64,000 nt of DNA from the NCBI RefSeq assembly GCF_003851125.1, contig NZ_BGOW01000013.1, positions 58,067-122,066 on the forward strand, written 5' to 3'. The position numbers and the translations under genes were made by a program. The stretch comes from Sulfuriferula multivorans. Lineage in GTDB: Bacteria; Pseudomonadota; Gammaproteobacteria; Burkholderiales; Sulfuriferulaceae. Positions 49,799 to 60,497 of this stretch are shown here, one piece after another (positions within the stretch are counted from its first letter, which is position 1; the number at the start of each line of letters is the position of its first letter). The notes below the pieces were generated by a model. It made no database searches and had not been told where the DNA came from. It was given only the letters and a program-made list of their open reading frames with translations.

Positions 49799-51198
49799 TG
49801 CAAGCCAAGCCGCACAGCCAGCGCTGGAAAGCCTATCTGCGCGACTGCAGCGAGTTGCTGGCGATCGCTGAACCGATGCAGGTATCGGGACGCGTCACCC
49901 GTGTTGCCGGGCTGGTGATGGAGGCCGTAGGCCTGAAGCTGGCGGTAGGGAGTGCCTGTACCGTGCCATTGCCCAATGGCTCCAAACTGGAAGCCGAAGT
50001 CGTTGGATTCGAAGGTGAGCGGCTGTTTCTGATGCCGCAAAGCGATGTCGAAGGCCTGGTTCCAGGGACGCGCGTATTCCCCGTTGAAGTTGTGCAAAGC
50101 CTGCCTCGCCCCGGCCAGGTCAACCACCCCAGACGGCGCCCCAGCGACCGCACGCGCCACTTGCCGGTGGGTGATGAATTGTTGGGCCGCGTTCTGGACG
50201 GCGCCGGCCGCCCGCTCGACAGCCTTGGCCCCCTCCATGCCCAACACACTGCGCCATTGAATGTACGCGCCGCCAATCCGCTGTCCCGCGCACCCATTAC
50301 CGACATACTCGATGTCGGCGTACGCGCCATCAACAGCATGCTGACCGTCGGGCGCGGCCAGCGCATGGGCTTGTTTGCCGGATCCGGCGTGGGCAAGAGC
50401 GTGCTGCTGGGAATGATGGCTCGCTATACCAGCGCAGACGTGATTGTGGTGGGTTTGATTGGCGAACGCGGCCGCGAGGTCAAGGAATTCATCGAACAGA
50501 TTCTGGGTGCGGTAGGCCTGGCGCGCGCCGTCGTCGTCGCCGCACCTGCCGACACGCCACCGCTGATGCGCCTGCAGGGCGCAGCCTACGCCACCGCCAT
50601 TGCCGAACATTTTCGCGATCAGGGCAAACACGTGCTGCTGATCATGGATTCACTCACCCGCTACGCCATGGCGCAACGCGAGATCGCGCTGGCCATCGGC
50701 GAACCGCCCGCCACCAAGGGCTACCCGCCGTCCGTATTCGCCAAGTTGCCGGCACTGGTGGAGCGCGCCGGTAACGGCAAGGACGGCGGTGGTTCGATTA
50801 CCGCCTTCTATACCGTGCTCACCGAAGGCGACGACCAGCAGGACCCGATTGCCGATGCCGCACGCGCGATACTCGATGGCCATATCGTGCTCAGCCGCAC
50901 TCTGGCTGAAGGCGGGCACTACCCCGCCATCGATATCGAGCAATCCATCAGCCGGGCCATGCACACCATCACCTCTCCGGAGCACCAGCAGCTCACCCGC
51001 CGTTTGAAACAGCTCTACTCCCGTTATGAACGCAACCGCGATCTGATCAGCGTGGGGGCCTACACCGCCGGCACCGATCCGGTGCTGGACGAGGCAATTG
51101 CGCTGCATCCACGGATCGAGTCATTTCTCCAGCAAAACATTCCCGAACGCGCCGGCATTACCGAGAGCTTGGGGAAACTTACGGCTCTATTCGAGTGA
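49795..51198 (+). CDS. fliI: flagellum-specific ATPase FliI
   Basis: A 467-residue ATPase of the export apparatus. The P-loop AGSGVGKS is at about 195-202, with [12 protein letters not shown] and [21 protein letters not shown] following, all typical of type III ATPases. Start ATG 49795 overlaps the fliH stop (ATGA); the next codon is also ATG. Confidence 0.97.
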   Translation: MMQAKPHSQRWKAYLRDCSELLAIAEPMQVSGRVTRVAGLVMEAVGLKLAVGSACTVPLPNGSKLEAEVVGFEGERLFLMPQSDVEGLVPGTRVFPVEVVQSLPRPGQVNHPRRRPSDRTRHLPVGDELLGRVLDGAGRPLDSLGPLHAQHTAPLNVRAANPLSRAPITDILDVGVRAINSMLTVGRGQRMGLFAGSGVGKSVLLGMMARYTSADVIVVGLIGERGREVKEFIEQILGAVGLARAVVVAAPADTPPLMRLQGAAYATAIAEHFRDQGKHVLLIMDSLTRYAMAQREIALAIGEPPATKGYPPSVFAKLPALVERAGNGKDGGGSITAFYTVLTEGDDQQDPIADAARAILDGHIVLSRTLAEGGHYPAIDIEQSISRAMHTITSPEHQQLTRRLKQLYSRYERNRDLISVGAYTAGTDPVLDEAIALHPRIESFLQQNIPERAGITESLGKLTALFE

Positions 51199-51232
51199 TT
51201 GACCGGACGCAGACAAAAATATAATCCCTACC

Positions 51233-51673
51233 ATGGCTACCCATTCCACAATCAATACGCTCATTGAGTTGGCCACGAAAGACAGTGATGAGGCTGCGAA
51301 ACGTCTGGGTATGGCTATTCGCGCCTGCGAGGAAGCCGAACAGAAGCTCGCGCTACTGCTGCAATACCGCGACGACTACGCGGCCCGCTGCCAGTCCGAT
51401 CTGTCGGCAGGTTTAACAGCAGCCGGATACCATAATTTCCGCGTGTTTCTGGAAAAACTGGACAGTGCCATCGCAGGACAACGTGAAGTCATACGCGAAG
51501 CACAAAAACTTGCCGATAAGGCACGTAGCGTCTGGCAGGAATGCGAACGCAAACGCATGTCGTTCGGTGCGCTGGACAACCGTGCCAAGAAGCAGGCTCA
51601 ACAGTACGAAACACGGCGTGATCAGAAGCTCACAGACGAACATGCCACCCGGAAAACGCTCTACAAACGGTAG
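51233..51673 (+). CDS. fliJ: flagellar export protein FliJ
   Basis: A 146-residue coiled-coil protein, almost entirely helical (RLGMAIRACEEAEQKLALLL, LDSAIAGQREVIREAQKLAD). FliJ inserts into the FliI ring and links it to FlhA. It is identified by position and helical character. Confidence 0.9.
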   Translation: MATHSTINTLIELATKDSDEAAKRLGMAIRACEEAEQKLALLLQYRDDYAARCQSDLSAGLTAAGYHNFRVFLEKLDSAIAGQREVIREAQKLADKARSVWQECERKRMSFGALDNRAKKQAQQYETRRDQKLTDEHATRKTLYKR

Positions 51674-51679
51674 GACAAG

Positions 51680-52810
51680 ATGACCATGACTCCGACAAGC
51701 TCCGTGCAAGCCCAGACCAGTTCTGCACCCGCAGCCAAACAAGCCGGTAACGCCCCTGCAGAAGTCCCTTTTAACCAGGTGCTCTCGGGCGAAATGGCGA
51801 ACCGGCGGGACTCTGCCAGCGCGGACAATTCGGGTAATCAAACAACCGACAACAAGGGCGTCCCGGACCAACAGGCCACGACCACAACCGTAACTCCTGG
51901 CACCAAAGAAACCAAACCGGCAGAAACAGCGGATGCTCAACTCAAGGACGGCAAAGATAACAAAGACAGTAATGCTGCACCGGCAGTATCCGTTGACCTG
52001 ATGGCGCTGGTGGGCAATCTCAGCCAGGCGCCGGCAAAATCAGTCAACACAGGTGTATCCCAGCCCGAACCGGATGCCCCCGCTGCTATCGGCATTGGCA
52101 AAGGCACCGGATCTGCACAGAGCATCCTGCAGAAATCCAGGATTGCTGCGCAGCTGGACGGATCGACAGAAAATACACCCGCACTCAAGCCAGAGATTGC
52201 TTTGACTGCTCCGGCCAAACAGGCAGGCGAAATAAAACCGACGCTTGATCCGGCGACCTTAAAACTCGAGCCCGCCAAACTGCAGGATATTCCGCCGAAT
52301 ACGACTCCCGCTGGGTTGGCGCCATTACAACAGGCTTCGGTCAATATCGCACAGGCGATCACCGGACTGCCAGGTGAGAAGCTGACGCCTAAAGTAGGCA
52401 CACCCGCATGGGATCAAGCACTCGGACAAAAAATCGTCTGGATGGCGGCTGGCTCCCAGCAAAGCGCATCGCTCACCCTCAATCCGCCAGATCTGGGACC
52501 GTTGCAAGTGGTATTGCATGTCACCAATGACCAAGCCAATGCAACGTTTATTTCGGCACACCCTGATGTTCGTCACGCCCTCGAAGCTGCTTTGCCGAAA
52601 CTGCGCGAAATGATGGGGGATGCCGGGATTCAGTTAGGCCAAAGCACAGTGAGCGCCGGCATGCCCAATCAACATGATGCTCGCGGCGGATCGTCCCGGC
52701 ATACGTCACCGGGTTTCCGCGATGCAGACGGCGCAATCGACAGCGCGATCCAGTCCGGGCACGCTCAAATACGGGTGACCGGTCTGGGCACGGTCGATAC
52801 TTTCGCATAA
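51680..52810 (+). CDS. fliK: flagellar hook-length control protein FliK
   Basis: A 376-residue FliK. The N-terminal two thirds is low-complexity (Ala/Thr/Pro/Lys); the C-terminal domain (about 250-345) contains ASLTLNPPDLGPLQVVLHV, the hallmark of FliK. It measures hook length and switches FlhB specificity. A 131-nt gap to fliL follows, with no clear terminator. Confidence 0.94.
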   Translation: MTMTPTSSVQAQTSSAPAAKQAGNAPAEVPFNQVLSGEMANRRDSASADNSGNQTTDNKGVPDQQATTTTVTPGTKETKPAETADAQLKDGKDNKDSNAAPAVSVDLMALVGNLSQAPAKSVNTGVSQPEPDAPAAIGIGKGTGSAQSILQKSRIAAQLDGSTENTPALKPEIALTAPAKQAGEIKPTLDPATLKLEPAKLQDIPPNTTPAGLAPLQQASVNIAQAITGLPGEKLTPKVGTPAWDQALGQKIVWMAAGSQQSASLTLNPPDLGPLQVVLHVTNDQANATFISAHPDVRHALEAALPKLREMMGDAGIQLGQSTVSAGMPNQHDARGGSSRHTSPGFRDADGAIDSAIQSGHAQIRVTGLGTVDTFA

Positions 52811-52941
52811 GCGCATCAACGCACAAGACAAAAGACACGGATATGCGCCCACTTCCCCCCTCTTTTCTTCGCATCTAAATTTGTATTTTTTCTCAATAAT
52901 GAACACACCCGATATATTCATGCAGGACTAGAGGAACGAGA

Positions 52942-53445
52942 ATGGCAAAAGCACCACCCAAACCCGAGCCGAAAGCTGAAGTAAATGCCGAAGCCCCTGC
53001 GGTCAAATCGAAGAAACCACTGTTTCTGATACTGGGCATTGCCGTGCTCGTATTGGGCGGTGGTGGTGCTGGCGCCTGGTATTTCACCCAGCCGAAAAGC
53101 GCCCAACACGCCAAAGCCGAGCCACCCAAGCCGCCTGTATTCGTCAACATGGAGGCATTCACCGTCAACCTGCAGTCGGAAGACAGCGATAAGTTCCTGC
53201 AGACTGCCTTTACCCTGCAGGTAAAGGATGATGCTCAGGTTGAAATTATCAAATCGCATTTACCGCAAGTACGCAGCCGCCTGCTATTACTGCTTTCCAG
53301 CCAGAAAGCCGCTGACATCCTGACCCCGGAAGGCAAGAACAAGCTTGCCCAGGAAATCATCGCGCAGGTGAACAAACCCTTTGAACCCAAAGGCACGCCC
53401 CAGACGGTTACCGGCGTGTTTTTCACTTCATTCGTGATTCAGTAA
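52942..53445 (+). CDS. fliL: flagellar basal body-associated protein FliL
   Basis: A 167-residue single-pass membrane protein. The helix (about 21-42, PLFLILGIAVLVLGGGGAGA) follows a charged N-terminus, and the periplasmic part holds FVNMEAFTVNLQ and ends GVFFTSFVIQ. It supports stator function. Confidence 0.94.
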   Translation: MAKAPPKPEPKAEVNAEAPAVKSKKPLFLILGIAVLVLGGGGAGAWYFTQPKSAQHAKAEPPKPPVFVNMEAFTVNLQSEDSDKFLQTAFTLQVKDDAQVEIIKSHLPQVRSRLLLLLSSQKAADILTPEGKNKLAQEIIAQVNKPFEPKGTPQTVTGVFFTSFVIQ

Positions 53446-53449
53446 AATC

Positions 53450-54451
53450 ATGTCGGATAGCTTTCTTTCCCAGGAAGAAGTTGATGCCTTGCTCAAGGGC
53501 GTCACCGGCGAACAGGATGAGGTCCAGGTAGCGGACGATCCCTCGGCAGTACGCCCTTACAACCTGGCGACCCAGGAACGCATCGTTCGCGGCAGGATGC
53601 CGACGCTGGAAATCATCAACGAACGTTTTGCGCGGCTGTTCCGGATCGGTCTGTTCAGCTTCCTGCGGCGCAGCGCCGAAGTGTCGGTGGGCCCGGTACG
53701 TGTTTCCAAGTACAGCGAATTCATTCGCAATCTGATGGTGCCCACCAACCTTAATCTGGTGCAGATGAAACCATTGCGCGGCACCGCCCTGATGGTGTTT
53801 GATCCGGGCCTGGTGTTTCTCCTGGTAGACAATCTGTTTGGCGGTGATGGGCGCTTTCACACACGTGTCGAAGGGCGCGATTTCACGCAGACCGAACAGC
53901 GCATCATTCAGCGCATCCTGAATATCGTGTTTGAAACTTATGCCAAATCCTGGGAATTTGTTTACCCGGTTGAATTCGAGTTCATCCGTTCGGAAATGAA
54001 CACCCAGTTTGCCAACATCGCCACTCCCAATGAAGTGGTGGTGGCGACCACCTTCACCGTAGAGCTTGGTCCGGCCAGCGGCGAAATGCATTTTTGCACA
54101 CCTTACTCGATGATCGAGCCCATCCGCGACATCCTCACCAGCAGCTTGCAAGGCGAGACGATGGAAGTAGACAAGCGCTGGACGCGCCTGATGACGCAAC
54201 AGATCCAGATCGCGGAAGTCGAGATCGTCACCGATCTGGGTACATCGAGGGTGACATTGGGCGACATTCTGAACATGCGGGCAGGAGACGTGATTCCGTT
54301 CAACATGCCAGACACTGTCATCGCAAAAGTCGACGATGTTCCGGTAATGGATTGCAGTTACGGAATACTCAACGGCCAGTATGCATTGCGCGTCGAGAAG
54401 CTTCTGACCCAGGGCACAAACGAATCCAATCAAGGAGAACAGCATGGCTGA
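53450..54451 (+). CDS. fliM: flagellar motor switch protein FliM
   Basis: A 333-residue FliM. The N-terminal CheY-binding peptide is MSDSFLSQEEVDALLKGV (standard LSQ.EIDALL motif), followed by the CheC-like middle domain and a SpoA C-terminal domain. It is the CheY-P target in the C-ring. Confidence 0.97.
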   Translation: MSDSFLSQEEVDALLKGVTGEQDEVQVADDPSAVRPYNLATQERIVRGRMPTLEIINERFARLFRIGLFSFLRRSAEVSVGPVRVSKYSEFIRNLMVPTNLNLVQMKPLRGTALMVFDPGLVFLLVDNLFGGDGRFHTRVEGRDFTQTEQRIIQRILNIVFETYAKSWEFVYPVEFEFIRSEMNTQFANIATPNEVVVATTFTVELGPASGEMHFCTPYSMIEPIRDILTSSLQGETMEVDKRWTRLMTQQIQIAEVEIVTDLGTSRVTLGDILNMRAGDVIPFNMPDTVIAKVDDVPVMDCSYGILNGQYALRVEKLLTQGTNESNQGEQHG

Positions 54452-54869
54452 CAATGCAGATACCCAGACGATAGTCGAAGACGATTGGGGTGCGGCCATG
54501 GCTGAGCAGGCCGTGGCCGAAACGGAAGCCGCCGCATTGCAAGCACAGCCTGCAAGCCCGACCATTTTCAAGGAATTCTCCGGCCAGGGCATCAAGGGCG
54601 AAACCCACAACGATATCGACTTCATTCTCGATATTCCGGTCCAGCTCACTGTGGAACTGGGGCGCACCAAGATTGCAATTAAAAACCTGCTGCAACTGGC
54701 GCAAGGTTCGGTGGTTGAGCTGGATGGACTCGCGGGCGAGCCCATGGATGTGCTGGTCAACGGCTGCCTGATCGCGCAAGGCGAAGTCGTCGTGGTAAAC
54801 GACAAATTCGGTATCCGCCTGACCGATATCATCACCCCGTCCGAGCGAATTCGTAAACTCAACAAATGA
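54444..54869 (+). CDS. fliN: flagellar motor switch protein FliN
   Basis: A 141-residue FliN with an acidic N-terminal extension and a SpoA domain (DIPVQLTVELGRTKIAIKNL, then GSVVELDGLAGEPMDVLVNG). It overlaps fliM by 8 nt and the fliO start by 4 nt. Confidence 0.96.
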   Translation: MADNADTQTIVEDDWGAAMAEQAVAETEAAALQAQPASPTIFKEFSGQGIKGETHNDIDFILDIPVQLTVELGRTKIAIKNLLQLAQGSVVELDGLAGEPMDVLVNGCLIAQGEVVVVNDKFGIRLTDIITPSERIRKLNK

Positions 54870-55279
54870 AACGTATCGCGTTCATTCCAGCCGCCAGCTT
54901 GTGGCTATCCTCCAACGCCAACGCAGCTGTAGAAACCGGCGCAGCCCCGGCGGGCAGTCTATTTCAGGTATTGCTGGGACTGGTTCTGGTACTTGGCCTG
55001 ATGGCCGCCCTGGCCTGGGCACTCAAGCGCTTCGGCGCGACGCGCGCGGCCGGTAGTGCAGTAATCAGAGTCGTGGGCGGCGTCAGCGTAGGCGGACGCG
55101 AGCGGGTGCTCGTCGTGGAAGCCGGGGATCAGTGGATCGTCATTGGCGTAGCTCCCGGACGTGTCAATGCCCTCGCCACCATGGCGCGCCAGGAAAACTC
55201 TGCACCCATGGCCGGCCCAGCCGCGAAAAATTTCGCCGGCTGGCTCAAGCAAACCATGGAAAAACGCAATGCCCAGTAA
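54866..55279 (+). CDS. fliO: flagellar biosynthetic protein FliO
   Basis: A 137-residue FliO. An N-terminal signal-like segment is followed by a membrane helix (about 31-53, [20 protein letters not shown]) and a cytosolic SpoA-like part ([19 protein letters not shown]). It assists FliP assembly. Confidence 0.92.
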   Translation: MKRIAFIPAASLWLSSNANAAVETGAAPAGSLFQVLLGLVLVLGLMAALAWALKRFGATRAAGSAVIRVVGGVSVGGRERVLVVEAGDQWIVIGVAPGRVNALATMARQENSAPMAGPAAKNFAGWLKQTMEKRNAQ

Positions 55280-56072
55280 CTCCCGGCACACCCACAACAC
55301 CATGCGACAGCTTGCCCATACCGCTTTACGTATTCTGAAATACCTGTTGCCAGTGCTTTTGCTGGGCGTACCCATGCTGGCGGTTGCGGCAGATCCCGCC
55401 GGCTTACAGGCATTCACCAGCACACCCATCGCCGGTGGCGGACAGGCCTACACGCTGAGCCTGCAAACCCTGCTGCTGCTGACAGCGTTGTCTTTCCTGC
55501 CGGCCGCTTTGCTGATGATGACCAGCTTCACACGCATCATTATCGTGCTGTCCTTGCTGCGCCAGGCGCTAGGCACCCAGTCTGCCCCCCCCAATCAGGT
55601 GATGGTGGGGCTCGCGCTGTTTCTTACGCTGTTCGTGATGGGTCCGGTATTTGACAAGATTTATACCGATGCATACCAGCCCTTGTCAGAGAACAAAATC
55701 ACCATGACCCAGGCGCTGGACAAAGGCGTGGCGCCATTGAAAACTTTCATGCTGAAGCAGACGCGCCAGGCCGATCTGGCCTTGTTCGTCAAACTCTCCA
55801 ATGGGCCGGCTTTGCAAGGTCCGGAAGACGTGCCGCTGCGCGTGCTGATCCCCTCATTCATCACCAGCGAATTGAAAACCGCCTTCCAGATTGGCTTCGC
55901 CATTTTCATTCCATTCCTGATCATCGACATGGTCGTGGCGAGCGTACTCATGTCCATGGGCATGATGATGGTGTCGCCGGCGATTGTCGCGTTACCGTTC
56001 AAACTGATGCTGTTTGTTCTGGTGGACGGCTGGCAACTGTTGCTGGGCTCGCTCGCCCAAAGTTTTTACTAA
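55269..56072 (+). CDS. fliP: flagellar export gate protein FliP
   Basis: FliP, a core of the export gate, with a cleaved signal peptide ([20 protein letters not shown]) and four membrane helices; [18 protein letters not shown] is canonical. ATG 55269 overlaps fliO by 11 nt and has GGAAAA upstream (267 residues); ATG 55302 gives 256 residues, nearer the usual length, without a ribosome site. Either is possible. Confidence 0.95.
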   Translation: MPSNSRHTHNTMRQLAHTALRILKYLLPVLLLGVPMLAVAADPAGLQAFTSTPIAGGGQAYTLSLQTLLLLTALSFLPAALLMMTSFTRIIIVLSLLRQALGTQSAPPNQVMVGLALFLTLFVMGPVFDKIYTDAYQPLSENKITMTQALDKGVAPLKTFMLKQTRQADLALFVKLSNGPALQGPEDVPLRVLIPSFITSELKTAFQIGFAIFIPFLIIDMVVASVLMSMGMMMVSPAIVALPFKLMLFVLVDGWQLLLGSLAQSFY

Positions 56073-56082
56073 GGAAAAAAAG

Positions 56083-56352
56083 ATGACCCCGGAAAGTGTC
56101 ATGGCCCTAGGCCACCATGCCATGGAAGTCACCCTCATGGTTGCTGCACCCATGCTGCTGGTGGCACTCAGTATCGGTCTGGTCGTCAGTATTTTTCAGG
56201 CCGCGACGCAGATCAACGAAATGACGCTGTCGTTCATTCCAAAACTGGTAGGAATTTTCCTGGCGCTGATCGTAGCCGGGCCGTGGATGCTGTCCGTCAT
56301 GCTCGATTACATGCGTGAAATATTTACCAGCATACCCACTCTGGCGGGATAG
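56083..56352 (+). CDS. fliQ: flagellar export gate protein FliQ
   Basis: An 89-residue protein with two membrane helices; SVMALGHHAMEVTLMVAAPM and QINEMTLSFIPKLVGIF are typical. AAGGA lies 7 nt before ATG 56083. Confidence 0.96.
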   Translation: MTPESVMALGHHAMEVTLMVAAPMLLVALSIGLVVSIFQAATQINEMTLSFIPKLVGIFLALIVAGPWMLSVMLDYMREIFTSIPTLAG

Positions 56353-56396
56353 CCGAAATTACCTGCATTCAGGCTGCACATTTTCCAATTTAAACA

Positions 56397-57188
56397 GTGA
56401 TTACTCTTACCAGCGCCGAGCTAAATACCTGGATTGCGGCATTGCTATGGCCGCTTACCCGGATTCTCGGGTTGATTGCCGTAGCCCCGGTGTTTGGAAA
56501 TACCAGCGTACCGGTGCAGGTAAAGATCGGTATCGGTGTCATGCTCACGTTGATTGTAGCGCCAACCCTGCCAGCATTGCCCACCGTTGACCCGATGTCT
56601 TTCCCGGGTCTTCTGATTCTCGTGCAGCAACTCATCATCGGCCTCGGTATGGGCTTCGCGATGCGTATCATTTTTGCCGGTGTGGAAATGGCCGGGGCAA
56701 TTACCGGCATGACCATGGGTCTGAGCTTTGCCAGTTTTTTCGACCCGCAGTCGCAAGGACAATCAAACTTCATCAGTCAATTCATGTCATTATTGGCAAC
56801 GCTGGCTTTTCTGGCGGTAAACGGTCATTTGCTTTTATTGTCAGTGCTGGCACACAGCTTCTCAACTTTTCCCATTTCCGCTTCGCCCATGGGCGGTCAG
56901 ATATTCAAGCAGATAGCTGACTGGGGGGGGATCATTTTCAGCGCCGGTGTGCAGCTCTCACTACCCATGGTGGCGGCTCTGCTTATCACCAATATTGCAC
57001 TGGGGATACTGACCCGCGCTGCGCCTCAACTCAATCTGTTCGGTATCGGATTCCCTATCACCCTGACTATCGGATTTGTCGTCATCGGTCTTGCCTTGCC
57101 TTATCTTGCCACCCCGCTTGAGCGCCTGTTTCAGCAGGGCATAGAGATGGCCGGCCAGATTACAATGCCTGCAGTCAAAGTCCCATAA
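56397..57188 (+). CDS. fliR: flagellar export gate protein FliR
   Basis: A 263-residue multi-pass membrane protein. Motifs include LWPLTRILGLIAVAPVFGN and GMGFAMRIIFAGVEMAGAI. The start is GTG 56397, with no strong ribosome site. It is the last gene of the fliL-R set and converges with the diguanylate cyclase gene 12 nt later. Confidence 0.95.
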   Translation: MITLTSAELNTWIAALLWPLTRILGLIAVAPVFGNTSVPVQVKIGIGVMLTLIVAPTLPALPTVDPMSFPGLLILVQQLIIGLGMGFAMRIIFAGVEMAGAITGMTMGLSFASFFDPQSQGQSNFISQFMSLLATLAFLAVNGHLLLLSVLAHSFSTFPISASPMGGQIFKQIADWGGIIFSAGVQLSLPMVAALLITNIALGILTRAAPQLNLFGIGFPITLTIGFVVIGLALPYLATPLERLFQQGIEMAGQITMPAVKVP

Positions 57189-57200
57189 GGAGTAGTCAGG

Positions 57201-58220
57201 TCAAAACAATTCGATGTCGCCTTCGGCAGGCGCCACGCTGGTCAACTTGCCTGCCTGCAACAATTTCTCGTATGCGCATACCTGGTTGCGTCCGTTTTCC
57301 TTTGCAAAGTAGAGCGCCTGATCCGCCTGACCAATAATAGTGGTCGGCAAATCTTGTTCACTGATGGCCACTACGCCCACACTGGCCGTGATATTCCCTA
57401 CCTGGGGAAAATGATAGGCCTCCACCATTTTCCTGAAACGTTCCAGTACCGTCACGCCGAGGTCCAAACCGACATTTTTAAGCACCACTACAAATTCTTC
57501 TCCTCCATAGCGGAAAAGCTGATCGTCATCGCGAAAGGTACGAGTCATGATTTGCGCGAACAGCAGCAACACTTCATCGCCGTACAGATGGCCGAACTGA
57601 TCATTCACTTTCTTGAAGTGATCGATATCAAGAATGGCCAGGCAACACTGCTCTTCCTTGCTATCCGACGCGCGGCGACCGGCGCGGCGCGCTGACATGA
57701 CCGCCATGATGCGCTCGTCAAAGGTTTTTCGGTTCAACAACCCGGTCAGGGTATCGTGCTCGTTGTCATTGATCAGTTGCAGATAATTTTGATAAATATG
57801 CAGAAAGCTGGCCGCCACGGCCTGGTCTTTTTCAACATAGACCCCATTCCGGACTGTCAAAAATCCGATGACGCCATTCAAACCGGTTATCGGGTGCACA
57901 ACTCTCACCCCACTTCCATCATCGGCGGATACCTGTTTTTCCCCTGTGCTATAGCATTTCATCAAATCAGCATCATCTTCGACGCAATGCGGGAGCGTAT
58001 TTTCTGTTTCCGACTCCAAGCTTCGCTTGGCGTCTAACTCGACCAGCAGCTTGAGTGTTTTTTTGCCGGATTCGATGGATATCTCGAACAATCTGATTTG
58101 ACCTGCAGAAATGAGTTCCTGCAAAGTCTTGATCAGGCAGATTTCCAGTGAATGTTGGTCGCGCAGTGAAGTCAGCCTGACCACTGACTCAAGTAAATTT
58201 GAAGTGTTGTATTTCGCCAT
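57201..58220 (-). CDS. diguanylate cyclase with N-terminal GAF-like domain
   Basis: A 339-residue cytosolic protein. Residues about 1-155 look like a GAF sensor (VRLTSLRDQHSLEICLIKTL and VRVVHPITGLNGVIGFLTV). The GGDEF domain (about 165-330) has RYGGEEF and an RxxD inhibitory site (RDDD). It should make c-di-GMP. It is isolated by a 12-nt gap from fliR and 155 nt from the next gene. Confidence 0.93.
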   Translation of the reverse strand: MAKYNTSNLLESVVRLTSLRDQHSLEICLIKTLQELISAGQIRLFEISIESGKKTLKLLVELDAKRSLESETENTLPHCVEDDADLMKCYSTGEKQVSADDGSGVRVVHPITGLNGVIGFLTVRNGVYVEKDQAVAASFLHIYQNYLQLINDNEHDTLTGLLNRKTFDERIMAVMSARRAGRRASDSKEEQCCLAILDIDHFKKVNDQFGHLYGDEVLLLFAQIMTRTFRDDDQLFRYGGEEFVVVLKNVGLDLGVTVLERFRKMVEAYHFPQVGNITASVGVVAISEQDLPTTIIGQADQALYFAKENGRNQVCAYEKLLQAGKLTSVAPAEGDIELF

Positions 58221-58375
58221 GCGCCGACTCCTTGAGCCTCTTGGAAATACCGGGAATTTTGCAATGATTCCTCGATTGTCCTTTTTTTGATTAAGCCAGT
58301 TCTTGTCTATTTTGGCTGCCCAGGACTAAATGGGTCTATCGTCCGCCATGCCAGACATCACTGAAAATACTTTGC

Positions 58376-59590
58376 CTACATTTCCATATTTTTCGCCCAC
58401 GCGAGTGCTTGCAGATGTTTCTGACTGACCTGTGTGGCGTCAATCTGTAACGAGGCTGCCAGCCTCCCGGCGCATCCTGCCCCTCGTTCACAGGCCTCGG
58501 CCAGAGCCAGAAAATCGCCATAGACTCCTTCACGGGTCAGCAACGCCTGCGACATTGCTTCAGGCAGCTGAATTTTATCGAGCACTTCTCCCATCGGCAT
58601 GTTAAGCAATCGATCCAGCAAAGAGAACAGGCCCGCAACAAACAGATTCTCTGTCTCGGACTTGGGCAGAAAAGTGTCGCCAAGCAATTCGGCAAATCGG
58701 CCTCGGATAATGGCTGTCTGCATCAACAGCTGCGCAGATTTGCTCGTACCGGCAGTTGCCAGCAAAACTGAAAGCCATCGATACAGCGGAGTATAGCCAA
58801 GCACCTGTACTGCATGACGCAGGGACTCTATCTCACAACCCAGGCCAAAACCTGCCGAATTGATATAGCGCAATAATTTGTAGGAAATGACGGGGTCACG
58901 TTTTAGCACCAGTTCTATCTGTCGAACATCTGCGTTCTTCCTGACCATTTCCAGCAGCTGTACGATCAATATCTGTGAGGTATTCAGTCCTTTAGATGCG
59001 CTGTCCGGCCGGGACATCAACTGGAAAGGACCGGTTAGAAAATTAAAGCCCAGCGATACGCAAGCGTCGTAATCCTGCCAGCTAGCAATATTCCGCGCCA
59101 CTTTTTGCACAGGCAGGTTTTTGATCAGCGCATATTGCTTGGCCTGCACGGCAAAATCCGCCTTGCTACTCGATATATCGACGTGGGTAGCTAGGGAAAA
59201 GAGCGTTTTGTCTGGTTCAATCGCGTCCGGCCAGTGTAATGAAATGCCAAAACCGCGCTTGCGCAGTGCCTGTAACGCGGCAAATACCCCAGGCTCTGCG
59301 CAATCGCCCGCGCCCACTCCAAGCACAATATTTTCAGCGGGCAAAGCAGAGAGCACATCGGAAAGAATGAGTGCCGGTACGGCTTCCAGAAACAGAATTT
59401 GATTGCCGAGACGCCACGCAACCTGCTCGTTATTGATTATTTCGGCAACCAATCCAGCCAGTTTTTCAGGGTTTTCTGCAGCGAACCTGCAAGCATCGAT
59501 TTCGGCCTGCTGCCACGCAAGCATGTATCCCACTACGCACTGCTGGGCGTCCAGCAGCGGTTCGCGCACGACAATATTCATTTCAGACAT
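58376..59590 (-). CDS. EAL-HDOD (YuxH-type) signalling protein, EAL degenerate
   Basis: A 404-residue protein. The N-terminal half is an EAL-like fold without the catalytic EAL signature; the C-terminal half is an HDOD domain (VQLLEMVRKNADVRQIELVL, DPVISYKLLRYINSAGFG). Such proteins bind rather than cleave c-di-GMP or act through protein contact. Start ATG 59590 is preferred; an open frame reaches 59710. It follows cheZ on the same strand after 225 nt with no gene. Confidence 0.88.
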   Translation of the reverse strand: MSEMNIVVREPLLDAQQCVVGYMLAWQQAEIDACRFAAENPEKLAGLVAEIINNEQVAWRLGNQILFLEAVPALILSDVLSALPAENIVLGVGAGDCAEPGVFAALQALRKRGFGISLHWPDAIEPDKTLFSLATHVDISSSKADFAVQAKQYALIKNLPVQKVARNIASWQDYDACVSLGFNFLTGPFQLMSRPDSASKGLNTSQILIVQLLEMVRKNADVRQIELVLKRDPVISYKLLRYINSAGFGLGCEIESLRHAVQVLGYTPLYRWLSVLLATAGTSKSAQLLMQTAIIRGRFAELLGDTFLPKSETENLFVAGLFSLLDRLLNMPMGEVLDKIQLPEAMSQALLTREGVYGDFLALAEACERGAGCAGRLAASLQIDATQVSQKHLQALAWAKNMEM

Positions 59591-59815
59591 GGATAGTAAA
59601 CATCGTATTGGGTAACAAAAGACCCAGACAGGGTATAGCCCGCAATTGGTCTTTGCTAAAAGGATACAATCTAACCGCGATGCAACAAGAAAGCAAAAAA
59701 CACCATTCAAGACTTTTCATTGATGCATTTCCTGCCTTGTGTATTTCTGCTTTTCTTTCTTGCCTTGTCTATACTCAATGTGACTTCTGTGGGTTAAAAA
59801 ACTTTTTTTGCCTGG

Positions 59816-60496
59816 TCAAAAGCCCAGGCTATCCAGCAGATCGTCCACCTGGCTTTGGTCAGCAACTACGTCGCTATTCCCGACAGGATTGATTTGCGGG
59901 CCATTCAGTAGTCCGTTTCCAGCATCGCGTCGCACCTCAGCGGAAGGCGGAGCATAGTCAATAAGCAGCTGCACGAGTTGCTGCTCCAGGTGATGCGCGA
60001 GCTCGGTCACTTTGCGAATCACCTGTCCGGTAAGATCCTGGAAATCCTGTGCCATCATGATATCCAGAAGTTGTTGCTTGGTTGCGCTGGTATCGTGGCG
60101 CATGTCAACCAGGCACTGCATGGTGAGTGTGGCCATGTCGCGATAGTTTGACTCCGAGAAAGGCGCCTTGAGGATCGATTGCCAGCCATCCAGAACTTCG
60201 TTGGCACCCGCATCTATCCTCTCCTGCATGGGTATTGCAGCATCGGTGGCATTCAGGACACGTTGCGCTGCCTGTTCGGTCATGCGTGCCACATAGTTCA
60301 GTCGTTCCCTGACATCGGGAATATCATGCGTCGCCTTTTCCAGAACCTTGTCGAAACCAAGTTCACGCAAATTCTCGTGCAGGCTGCGCGTCATCTGGCC
60401 GATACGCGCCATGACCTCATCATGCGCGCCAGGGCCGGCATTGGTGGCGTGACAAGCCACAGCATCCATTGCCACGTGTGGGAGCGGGGTCGTCAC
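59816..60496 (-). CDS. cheZ: chemotaxis phosphatase CheZ
   Basis: A 226-residue CheZ that dephosphorylates CheY-P. The catalytic motif AQDFQDLTGQVIRKV (Gln) and the C-terminal CheY-binding tail VDDLLDSLGF are conserved. The start is GTG 60496, 1 nt after the cheY stop, with GGAG upstream; an open frame further upstream lies in cheY. Confidence 0.95.
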   Translation of the reverse strand: MTTPLPHVAMDAVACHATNAGPGAHDEVMARIGQMTRSLHENLRELGFDKVLEKATHDIPDVRERLNYVARMTEQAAQRVLNATDAAIPMQERIDAGANEVLDGWQSILKAPFSESNYRDMATLTMQCLVDMRHDTSATKQQLLDIMMAQDFQDLTGQVIRKVTELAHHLEQQLVQLLIDYAPPSAEVRRDAGNGLLNGPQINPVGNSDVVADQSQVDDLLDSLGF

Positions 60497-60497
60497 A